DNA from: Hemicentrotus pulcherrimus
Taxonomy: Eukaryota; Echinodermata; Echinoidea; Camarodonta; Strongylocentrotidae
Assembly: GCA_003118195.1 (NCBI GenBank)
Contig: BEXV01000161.1
Span: 1 to 28,128, forward strand
Direction of reading: 5' to 3'
DNA: 28,128 bases
The translations under genes and the position numbers were made by a program. Of the stretch, positions 1 through 9,131 are shown in pieces. Each line of letters begins with the position of its first letter. The first letter of the stretch is position 1. The notes under the pieces are model-generated. The model was not told the DNA's origin, did no database searches, and saw only the letters and a list, made by a program, of their open reading frames with translations.

Positions 1-131
1 GATCTAGGTCTAGACTCCTCTATTCTCTCCATGAGAAATTGTCAACTAGATCTAGACTCTATATCTATCTAGGTCTAGTAGTAGTAGTAGATCTAGATAT
101 AGATCTACTTGTAGTAGTAGTCTATATATAT

Positions 132-162
<31 letters not shown>

Positions 163-240
163 CTAGAATTCTAGACTAGATCGAGACTCAGATCTATACT
201 ACAATCAATGGTAGTCTAGTCTAGAGTCTATTCTAGATGA
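1..240. repeat. Simple-sequence tract (CTAGATCTAG-type, GTA, GA)
   Basis: Palindromic TCTAGA/AGATCT words recur every few bases. They are interrupted by (GTA)n around 79-92 and 109-120, a TATA run near 122-131 and a (GA)n run at about 137-162. Short pieces of the same CTAGATCTA vocabulary recur at about 365-395 and 26,700-26,720. No coding frame is visible. Confidence 0.8.
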
Positions 241-1434
241 TTATAGGCCTACATTCAATATTGTGATTGTGAAATTGTATTCAATTCTTCATTTTGCTTT
301 TATAAATAACATTGAGTTTTAATATTGTAAACCCTCATCAATCCATTCATTAAAAATAAGTAGACGTCTAGATCTAATTAGACTAGCTAGTCTATTGTAT
401 TAAACTAAGAATTATGAAATAATGAATTCATCAGACAAATAAACCCAGGGTCAGTCTCGTACAAACGTACAGTTTCACTTTGTGATAAACAAATGCCCCA
501 TGCGTTATGCGTTAGTTTATAACCGTAATTAGCTTTAGTCTCTGTTATCGACGGTTGTTCCGCTGAGATTACATCTGGCTCCTCTGAACGCCTCTATGCA
601 TATGGGAATTGTTGACAAATGTTAGTTTTATTAAAGAATGACCAATACCAGACGGTTATTTCTGGCGAAGCTTTTACTCATACTTTTTTGTGTCTTTGTA
701 ACAAAATATTTCAGTTCTATTGTTTTTGTTTTAGTTTCTTCAATTCTTTCAGGCTTAATTACCACATTTTCATTCAAAACCCTCAAACAATACCATATTA
801 AATCTAGAGTTCTCATTATGGGTCAATGCCAAACTTCTTTAAAATTGACTTCGGATTTAATGGAGAAGTTCACCCTGATAGTATGTGATACGAAGTTGGA
901 TTAAACAGGAGCAGAAAAACAAGAGGAACAAAAGAGGTCGGTGAAAGTTTGACCAAATTCCAAGTAAAAATAAGGAACTAAATAATTTCTGAAGTTGCAA
1001 ATCAATCAAACACAAATAGGCAACCCTGATGTAGCTTGCAAGCTCCTCTCCAATTTGTTCTGTACATAATTTCATAAACTAAATTTTCTGTGTTATTGTT
1101 ATGGTGGAATAGATTTTTTTCCACACAGGGGTTGTATAGAAACATAGTTTGCAATAATTTTATTTAGGGTGCATGTATGATTGAAAAAATATATTGATGT
1201 AAAATAGAAATTTATGATTTTTTAAAAAGTACATAGCAAATGGGAAGTGAGCTCGCAAGATATGTCACAGAGTTGCCAATTTGGATCGCAACTTCAAAAA
1301 TTTGTAACTTTCTTATATTTCAATGAATAGCTGTTCCTCTCAGGGAGACTTAATAATGTGCATTGATTTTAATGCCTAATTGAAACATTAAGAACCATTT
1401 AAAAAAAAAATCTTACTTTATTTCTCTTCAACAG
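241..1434. other. 5' flank and possible first non-coding exon of the left gene
   Basis: No protein exon is supported here. Positions about 450-600 hold roughly ten CpG in 150 bp, more than surrounding DNA, which would suit a promoter. A + strand open frame at 638-904 (88 codons, very hydrophobic first half) lies just downstream, but it has no family resemblance I can see and its codon use is AT-driven. The acceptor at 1433-1434 implies an upstream untranslated exon, but I could not pick its donor with confidence. Confidence 0.35.
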
Positions 1435-1454
1435 CTTAAAGAATCTCCAAAAAA

Positions 1455-4400
1455 ATGTCATCTAGAAAGTTACCAGTATTCAACAATTTGAAGGCATGGT
1501 TTTCCTCAAGTGTACCTCGCACGTTGAAAGATTTGTGGAGTAAGTAATGAAGTTACATGACCACATCAATCACTAGCTAAAGAAAAATAGACTGCTGATA
1601 GCGAGAAGGGTTGAAACTGTATGTGAAATACACATGCTCTTGATTAAAAAGCGCTTGAGGTTACCCCTTCTTCTCAGTAGATGAAATATATAAATGAAAC
1701 AAAGGGTCATGGGTTATTCTTAACTTAAGTAATAATCATTTACTTGGTAAGTTAACATTATAGTGAGCAAGAAATGAATCTGTAGGTGACAATAATTGTA
1801 TAGATTAACAGGAACAATAGACTTCATGACATCAAATTTATCTTTTCAAAAACTTGTTATAATTTTGGTATGATTGTCAATTAAGTGGTATGTTTCCTTA
1901 TGAACCTTCTTTGACAGTATATTACCAGTATTTTAATTTTTGTTTTCACCTCCAGAGAAACAAGGAGGGGAGGATGTTTCTTGTATGAAGGATGCCAATT
2001 TCATCTTCTCAAACGATGCTACTTGTCCTGATACTGTTGAGTAAGGAACAAATGAAAACTGTTAAAATTTTTTAGTTGATTTATTAACCCAACCAACCTC
2101 AATCCAAAGTAACATGTTATACCATGTTTCCCACCCCACAATATCTTCTACGGGAAGTGTTTTTTTTTTTTAAACTATTAAAAAAAATGAAATAGTTTGT
2201 ATAAATAGAAAATGGAAAATATGGAGAAAAGCAAAATCACTGCTAGCAAGCTAATTAAAATTCCTCAATCTATTATCAATTATATCCTGTGTTTGAAATC
2301 AATGTTACTACAAAAATGTTGTTTCATGGACATTATGTTCAACGTCTATATTTAACAGGGGCTAGTGTGAAGAGACTGTAAAATTTAAACCTGTACCCCT
2401 AAAAAAGAAGTCCATATGGAGTCTGGAGGAATTGTTTATTCAGGACAATATAGACTTTTCTATTACCGTACTTTGAGTTTTGTACTCCAGGGCTTAAATT
2501 AATCCAAGGCCATGGCTGTGGATGCCCTTTTGATTGGCCTCAATGCCCCTCTCATTGGCCTTGGAGATTTTTTGTGCCCTTTCCAATTCTTCCTATTTGA
2601 GCTGTAATATAGGAATGTGCCCTACAGAAAAGTGGCCTTGCCCTAAAATTATTGAAATTCAATGCCTGGTACTCTATATTATTACATTATCAGTAATGTG
2701 CATTCTTGAATCTTTATGCACAGCCTATATGAGAGTGAAGAGTTCCTGCGGGGCTTCCTAACGGTCTTCCATTCAAGCTACATTGATGCTTGTATGAAGG
2801 AGAAGACTGCACATGAAGTAGCTGCAGCACAATATATTATACTCCCTTCAGACATGGCAGATGGCAAGTAGCAATTTGGTATTTTGTTTAAAGCCCCACT
2901 GCAGTACTTATAGTTACTTGCACCCTCTATATAGCATACAATGCCTAATTGGTGCCTGTTAGTCCCCAATGATCCCCTTTTTTCTTATTTTAATTGAGAG
3001 CTGATTTGATGGGATAACCACCTGTCAGTGAACATGCAGGGATGTCTAATCCCTCCTGGCCAAACTAGTCATGTCTATAGTGATAGTTATAGCCTATAGT
3101 TATGCCCATTTTGAGAATAGATACTTGTCATTGTTTTGTTTATGTGTTCTGCAGATATCCAGAAACTGGCTTATGTTCGTAGAGCTTCAAATCCCAAGAA
3201 GGCAGAGATTATCCTTACCAAGAATCAAGATCAGAGTAGAATCAGTAAACCAAGTACAAAAAATGAAAACACCAACATGAACCACCATCAAGAAAGGTTT
3301 GTAATTGTAATTTGTATTTAAATTTGTAACTTGAAGTAAAATTCCTTTGATTTCACAGACTATTCAAGGAGAAGTACTGTAGACAGTAGCAACGGTATTA
3401 CAAAGAAACAAACACAGAGTAGAAATATCTGCCACATGTTTGTAGGTTATTATGTGTTACTTTGTTTTGACTACCAATTAATCTTCTTGAAATTTGTCAA
3501 TGTAAGAGTTATTTTTCACCATTTTAAGATAGATTTACATTTATTTTCCTTTTTCCTTTATCTTGGATCTATTACTTTTGAGACCAAAGTTTCTATTGCA
3601 ACGGCCGATTGGCTTTATATCAACCATGTATGCACTTTACATTTGTTGTCGCTACATCAGGAAGTTTTCTTAGTTTCTGTTGACATTTTCTGTTTCCAAT
3701 AGCCCCAAATTAAACAGGGTTGATTACCTCAACAAATTCTTATTTTCAGCCATTAGGATATAGAAATATCTTGGGGAAGTTTTCAGATCTCTTTTGTTTT
3801 AAATCTCTGTTATTCAGGTTATCATCTGAGCCTGTTCATTCTAATCAAAGCAGAGAACCTCCAAGCTTTGCTCATGCTGCAGGTTAGTGGGAAAGTCATG
3901 CTTTAAAAATGTTCAAATAAACCAAGATTTTCAAATTCTGACCTAAAGAAGTTTGATGGTATATGACAAATTATCCTCCACTGTAACACTTTGCATATGT
4001 ATTGTATTGTTTTGTAAAACGTATATTTGGAGCCAGAAGGTTGTTAACTCATACTTTAGCGGAGTATTAATGCTCTCCTTGCTCCAAACAGATGAAAATC
4101 ATGTAGAAACTCGGACAATAATATACTTGATGTAACCATGGAGATCTTCCTATATCTCCATGATGTAACTAAAAGTGGACCATTCCTTGTGTAGTTATGG
4201 TGAATTAAATCGAATTCACCGTCGTTGTTGTTAGGTTTTAAGGATATCCAATCTGAAAAGATTTGAGTTGGAGATTAAAAGTAATATGTTTTTTTCACAT
4301 AAATTGTCACTGGTCCAGATAGTATTTTATTTAATTGACATTTTTTGAAACATAGGTATGCGCTATTGAATGTGAATTCACCTTACAGATATTGTAAACA

Positions 4401-6363
4401 CAGGGTCACTAGTCCTAATAATACTCATTAACTCGTTTGTTAGTGAACTTAGATATGCTCTAAACGTTGAAAATGAATGTTGATTTTTTTTCCTACAGAT
4501 ATTGCCTTCAGTCTCGACGATCTTTCCAGCGTTCCATATGCCAAGTCCTTGCCGAGGTTTGAAGGTATAGTCACAGACTTTATCCCTGGAGTTAACGGTT
4601 GTTCATTGTCTCTGAAATCATCATGATATGACCAGATGAAACAGATTCAGAGCAATCTTAGACTAATTTGAGGACTTAAAAAGTGTACCTATAACCAGAA
4701 AATATTTTGCTCTGAATGTTACCTGTGCTACCCATATCCAACAGTTTAGCTTCAAGTATTATACAGTGAAACCTGTCTATGAAGACCACCCAAGGGAGAC
4801 GAGAAAAGCTGTCTTTATAAGCAGTTGGTCTTTATCTACAGGTTCCTTTAGTACATGATTCAATGAGAAACCATTTCAAGGGAAACAAAAAAATGTGGTC
4901 TTTGTAGACAGATGGTCATTAAAGCAAGTTTGACTGTTTCAATGAAGAGATATTGTTGACATAAACTCTCAAAATACAACTCCAGAGAAGAATAGCCACT
5001 GCAATAGGGCCTTATCCCATGTCTGACTTGGGATCAGTGCAGAGGGTTTCTAGTATTCTGTATACTATCCTGCATCAACAAATTATTGGGTTTTTTTATT
5101 GGTTGAGAGCTCGTCATGTGACCAGAAATATTTCAACTATTTTAAGGTTGCTCTGAAAAATTACTATTTGGTAGTTGAATTTGTTTAATTTGTTCATTTT
5201 TCAAATCTTAACCAATAGTACCATTTGCTTCGGGCTGTGCCCCTCAGCAAATAGTACTAGAGGTCACCTCTTATGCATAGTTTTGACCAGAACCTCTCAA
5301 GACAGTGTATATTTGTGTACTCCATACTCCTTAAATGTTCACCGACAGAATGCCAGATAAAGTATTCTAAGCTTAATTTCATGAATTCTAGCTGTACAGG
5401 ATTCTTGTATTTATATGATTGGTACAATTTATTTTTCCTCCCCGGGGAAAAAGAAAGAATGTTCTCCTTAACATGGTTATTTGAACAGATTCAACTACCG
5501 GTATATTATAAACACCAAATATGTTTGACTCTGTACAGAGCTTATATTCCTGTTATCTTATACCTTATATGCTGTTGTCTTTTTTCTTGCCTCAGCTACA
5601 TGTACTGGTATTGCCAAGCACATGCGCTACTCGATGTATATAGTTTTCTAAACTGTTAGATGTGCCTCTCCCACAATGGCTGCTAATATTTTATACATGT
5701 GTATGTTTGGCATATTGTTAATGTTAAAAATAAAGATAAATTTTTATCACCACTATTGGAAAAAAATATTGAATTTAGTAGTGCCTTGTGTTAATCACCG
5801 TTATGGTTGTGTGTTCATAGTTACTGATTCTTCTGCAAAAAATATAAAAGGAGTTGATAATTTACTTCCTCCAAAAATTGCGCTTCCTGTTTATAATACA
5901 TGTACCAGTAGTTTGTATTGATTCTCGATTTATTTTTTTCCACTGAAATGTTGTTTATAGCAGCTGAGATAGTGACAGGTTTGGTTTAACGGACAAAACA
6001 TGCTAGAGGAGCAAGGCTCAAAATAATAACATTCTCCATGAATATTTTGTCAAAGCCTGTTTTAATCTTTTGATAAAAATAGGTGAAACGTAGCTAAACA
6101 GTTATTTATCAGAATGAATAAATAGAGTATTAGTATTCAAGGTGAATATACAAAGCTTGTGACTGACTGTATATGTGTTAAAAATGAAGACTACTTGTTC
6201 TTTTAGAAGTGTTCTGTAATAATATGTTGAAATACTGGGATCATTCAGAAACAGAGTTTGTGCCAATCAATGGTATGAGAATTTCACCTTGATTGCATGT
6301 TGTAATATTTTACCAAGTTTTCTCTAGCAATATAACTGCATTTTTTTTGCAGCTTCTCAATGA
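1455..6363 (+). CDS. Unrecognised 8-exon gene, 219-residue protein
   Basis: I do not recognise this protein. The exon model is 1455-1539, 1956-2040, 2724-2863, 3155-3296, 3818-3882, 4499-4564, 6207-6272 and 6353-6363 (stop TGA). These sum to 660 nt with no internal stop, and phase matches at every junction. All acceptors are AG after pyrimidine-rich tracts. Donors are GT except the one after exon 3, which is GC. The ATG lies 20 nt inside an exon whose acceptor is at 1433-1434. The N-terminus (MSSRKLPVFNNLKAWFSS) is basic. Exon 3 encodes a compact, probably helical stretch (residues 57-103, including SEEFLRGFLTVFHSSYIDAC) and looks like the conserved core. Residues about 115-165 are Ser/Asn/Gln/Lys-rich and probably disordered. 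The C-terminus (about 185-210) is again helical and acidic/aromatic. There is no signal peptide or membrane segment. A possible ATTAAA poly(A) signal is at 6409-6414. The gene converges tail-to-tail with ELP1. Existence of the gene is well supported; its function is unknown. Confidence 0.72.
2864..3154 (+). other. Intron 3 of the left gene with a GC donor
   Basis: The exon 3 frame (…MAD) runs into GAT G|GCAAGT, where GCAAGT is the usual GC-AG donor form. The acceptor is TTCTGCAG at 3147-3154, and the join restores frame into the exon 4 peptide IQKLAYVRRASNPKKAEI. Using the nearby GT at 2869-2870 instead shifts the frame and meets a stop within about ten codons. Confidence 0.6.
4136..4166. repeat. 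Short perfect-arm hairpin
   Basis: CATGGAGAT is followed seven bases later by its complement ATCTCCATG. A second small palindrome (GGTGAATT, six-base spacer, AATTCACC) lies nearby at about 4199-4220. Both are inside intron 5 of the left gene and may be debris of a palindromic transposon. Confidence 0.5.
4763..4937. mobile_element. 175-bp MITE with ACAGT-type terminal inverted repeats
   Basis: The left end reads ACAGTGAAACCTGTCT. The reverse complement of the right end reads ACAGTCAAACTTGC. Inside, GACCAC-type words (CTGTCTATGAAGACCAC and, inverted, CTGTCTACAAAGACCAC) form a second nested inverted pair. There is no open frame, so it is non-autonomous. It lies in intron 6 of the left gene. This style of repeat is widespread in marine animals. 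Confidence 0.65.
5217..5259. repeat. Strong stem-loop, 14-bp arms
   Basis: TAGTACCATTTGCT at 5217-5230 pairs with AGCAAATAGTACTA at about 5246-5259 with one mismatch. The inner GGG/CCC of CGGGCTGTGCCCC extends the stem. It lies in intron 6 of the left gene and is probably part of a dispersed palindromic repeat. No coding potential is seen nearby, although long AT-driven open frames run through 5175-5921. Confidence 0.6.
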
Positions 6364-6544
6364 ATATTGAATTGAATTTGTTTAATAATATTGTTATAAT
6401 TGATAAAAATTAAAGAGAATTGAATAATCATATACAATGATTACTTTATTTATGTAAGTATATTAAAAAATGAATTAATTCATTGCTTTGAACAGAATCA
6501 CTTGTACAGCATTATCATGTTTATTATTGTTCTCCAAAATCACA

Positions 6545-6632
6545 TTCAAAATTCCCTCATTTTAAACGGCTTATCATCACCATAATACTATCAACAATTT
6601 CATCATAATCACCATTATCATCACTATTACTA
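6545..6632. repeat. ATC/ATT-rich degenerate microsatellite
   Basis: TCATCACCATAATAC/ATCATAATCACCATTATC words repeat imperfectly. The same composition resumes on the other side of the fold-back element (7000-7035) and again at about 7285-7375. Confidence 0.6.
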
Positions 6633-7000
6633 CCATGAGGAAAACACTCCATTAGAAAATTTGCTTATCAAATTCACACTCTCACTATGAACATGACAGA
6701 CAAAGTAAGTGGACAAAATATACAGTTCCTCGGGTATACAAAGGAACATCACTTCACTGCTATTATGTAAAAATGTGTAGAACAGGTGAATATGCATGTG
6801 ACACCAGTTCTTCATATTTTTTACATAATAGCAGTGAAGGGATATGTTCCTTTGTCTATCTGAGGAACTGAATATTTTGTCTGCTTTCTTTGTCTGTCAT
6901 GTTCATAGTGCCGAGTAGATCGAGTGTGAATTTGATGAGCTAACACCCTAGTAAACTGTAACTACTAGGGTAAAGCTCTAATGGGCTGTTCTCGTCATGA
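6633..7000. mobile_element. Long fold-back element (about 165-bp inverted arms)
   Basis: Sequence from about 6633 to 6774 is repeated in inverted orientation from about 6816 to 7000. For example TTCACTGCTATTATGTAA at 6753-6770 matches its complement at 6820-6838, and ACATGACAGACAAAG matches its complement near 6889-6903. Even the 41-bp centre pairs further (AGAACAGGTG with CACCAGTTCT), leaving a loop of about 13 bases. Arms are roughly 85-90% complementary. The right arm carries an extra palindrome of about 27 bp. There is no open frame. ATC-type microsatellite flanks both sides. Confidence 0.8.
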
Positions 7001-7029
7001 CCATCATCGTCACATCAGCATCATCACTG

Positions 7030-7275
7030 TTACTACCTACTGCTGTGCAGACGGCCTCATCTGTTGACCAGTTCAAGAAACTACTCAAGTCACATCTATT
7101 CTGCTAGATATTATTTTATTACCAACCTAAATAATTATACTTTACCGATCTCTGAGAAGTGTCTAACTTTTGTTTTTAAGTGGCCCAAACATTGTCCAGC
7201 ATGTGTGCAGCACTTTGTAACAGCAAGGAAAAGAATCTATATCAAATAACTTTTTGGATTGGATTGGATTGGATT
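7030..7275 (+). mobile_element. 5'-truncated non-LTR retrotransposon 3' end
   Basis: The frame ending at TAG 7105-7107 reads TASSVDQFKKLLKSHLFC. This is the usual last helix of LINE reverse-transcriptase ORFs, where an F-K-x-x-L-K-x-x-L-F motif precedes the stop. An untranslated stretch follows and ends in a short tandem tail (TTGGA)n at 7255-7273. Only the extreme 3' end is present. Confidence 0.55.
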
Positions 7276-7774
7276 ACTATAATTAACATCATGATCATCA
7301 CTACTTTAACCATTATCATCTCGACTATTAGAATCATAATCATTTTCACGTTGTCTGCATCATCATTACTGCCACATTTAGAGAATCATTATCCTCTACC
7401 GTATATTATCTCCATTCAAATTTCAACTTATGACGTGCATAAGATATATGTGTATGTGAAGGTTTGAGGTTTATGTGTGCTTTGTATGACAATACAGTAT
7501 GAGATACCCCAAGATATTGTCCTGACTGTAGAGTTTGATGACTTGAAAAGATGAGCAGACATTTACAGTATTACAGAAATGCATAGCATTCTAAAGATCC
7601 CCAATTCTACCTGTTTGATCCAGGTGACTATCTTGGATAAATACTTTGCAAGGTTGGTCCTTTAAATTGATATTTTCAAAACGGGAGGGAAATAATCAAT
7701 GAATGCGCTAAATTATGAAGTAATCCGTTTCCTTAGGGTAATGAAGAAAAACAACTAGATATCACAAAGTTATT
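7276..7774. other. Intergenic DNA between the two convergent genes
   Basis: After a short ATC-rich microsatellite (to about 7375) I see no gene, repeat family or structured element. It separates the left gene from the predicted ELP1 3' end. Confidence 0.5.
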
Positions 7775-8972
7775 ATTCTCTTGCATTCATATACTTTATT
7801 TCAAGATAAACAAACCTTGAAACTGTAAAGTAATATATTTGAGCCTTTGACAATTTACATGTTTGTTAAGTCATGCACATGATTTGATTTAGTCCATACA
7901 TTGCCATAATCATAATTCATGTTGGAATTCAGTGGTACAATACAAACTGCAAAACTGAGTCTTTACAATTTTTTTTTTTTTTACGGTAGATGAAATTGAA
8001 ACCAGTTGTGAAATTTTCATTTTTATAGAAAATTAATGTATCTTCTGAAACAAACATTGTATTTTTCTCATCACTTATGTACTGGGAAAAGTTTCATACC
8101 TACTGCAAGTTTTATGCATACAAGGCACTTTGACAAGACTTGTTTACTTAAAACTTGCAGTAATTGAAAATGGCACGTTTACAAAAAAACACTTGAAATA
8201 CTTGCAGATTTCATTGCACAGAAGTACATGATACTATTTACTTTGCAATTTTACTACATCTATCATCAGTTATGATTATAATGGATAAAGAGTAAACTAA
8301 TTCTTACTACTACTAAAGATATGCCAACCTTTACATTCAGCTTTCAGAAATCTGGGAGGTTTTTATCAATTGCATACAGCATAATAGGGTTAATCTTCTA
8401 AATAATCAGGGAGGCATTAACATTTGTGTAGAGTGACGTATAACCAAAAAAAGTATGAAAAAAAAAAAGAAAAAAGAAATCAGGGAGGGTTGGCATCTCT
8501 GGACTACTACTACTACTACTACTAATATTCTGGGTTTTACTTTATATAGCGGCTCCACTGCATGTTAAATCACTAGGTTAATTTGAGATAGCATTCTTGA
8601 CTAGCAGTACCCTTCAAACAATGCCCAAGCCGTGCAAAAATACAGAAGTAACACAATAGTGACACCTTGCAACTACATCATAATACATTTCATAGAGTTA
8701 AAGGTCAGCTATGTTTGGCAAATAAACAAAAGGACAAATAGGTAACTAGAATTCACTCAATAAGATTATCTAATTCATTAGTCACAGTCATGTCTAGTCT
8801 CTTTAATGATCCATGGTATATCATCTAGACTACAAAAGATGAAGCTTCCATTTCTGATCTTCTGACAGCTTGGGTGGTACTAAACAAGCTAGTTCATCCC
8901 TACTGAATGAACTCTGTGGCCCGCCTGGCCGAGTCACGGCCCTGTCTAGTCTCTTTAATGATCCATGGTATA
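7775..8972 (-). other. ELP1: Predicted ELP1 3' untranslated region
   Basis: The first AATAAA on the - strand after the ELP1 stop is at 7800-7795, which predicts cleavage near 7775-7785 and a 3' UTR of about 1.2 kb. The region has no supported coding frame. It includes a duplicate of the terminal coding exon (8791-8936), a poly(T)/poly(A) run near 7970-7982 and a (CTA)n run at about 8504-8523. The extent is inferred from the signal alone. Confidence 0.5.
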
Positions 8973-9088
8973 TCATCTAGACTCTAGCAGATGTAGCTTC
9001 CATTTCTGATCTTCTGACAGCTTGGGTGGTACTAAACAAGCTAGCTCATCCCTGCTGAATGATCTCTGTGGCCCGCCTGGCTGAGTCA
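8791..9088 (-). repeat. Tandem duplication of the ELP1 terminal exon (2 x 146 bp)
   Basis: 8791-8936 and 8943-9088 are about 94% identical at an offset of 152. The copy nearer the promoter (8943-9088) is the genuine end of ELP1. The distal copy lies in the 3' UTR and retains an open ELP1-like frame ending WKLHLL then TAG. Most differences between the copies are at synonymous positions. Confidence 0.85.
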
Positions 9089-9131
9089 AACTTGCAACAA
9101 TGCTATTTGTTGTAGCTTGGGGTCCATACAC
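8973..9131 (-). CDS. ELP1: ELP1 terminal coding exon 25 (residues 1299-1350)
   Basis: Encodes [10 protein letters not shown] (human STANSIMAS) and ends WKLHLLESR then TGA. Human ends WKLSLLD, so the last few residues differ. Confidence 0.93.
   Translation of the reverse strand: MYGPQATTNSIVASLTQPGGPQRSFSRDELACLVPPKLSEDQKWKLHLLESR

Noticed and set aside
638..904. 88-codon + strand frame with a hydrophobic N-terminal half as a membrane protein gene
   Set aside because: T-rich DNA easily gives hydrophobic translations; no homology recognised and it probably lies in or before the untranslated first exon of the left gene.
5273..5659. 128-codon + strand frame as a gene
   Set aside because: It lies in intron 6 of the left gene, is AT-driven, rich in C/Y/L, and overlaps a dispersed hairpin repeat.
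6545..7375. CRISPR-like repeat array
   Set aside because: The repeats are degenerate trinucleotide microsatellite plus one inverted pair, with no regular repeat/spacer order, in eukaryotic DNA.
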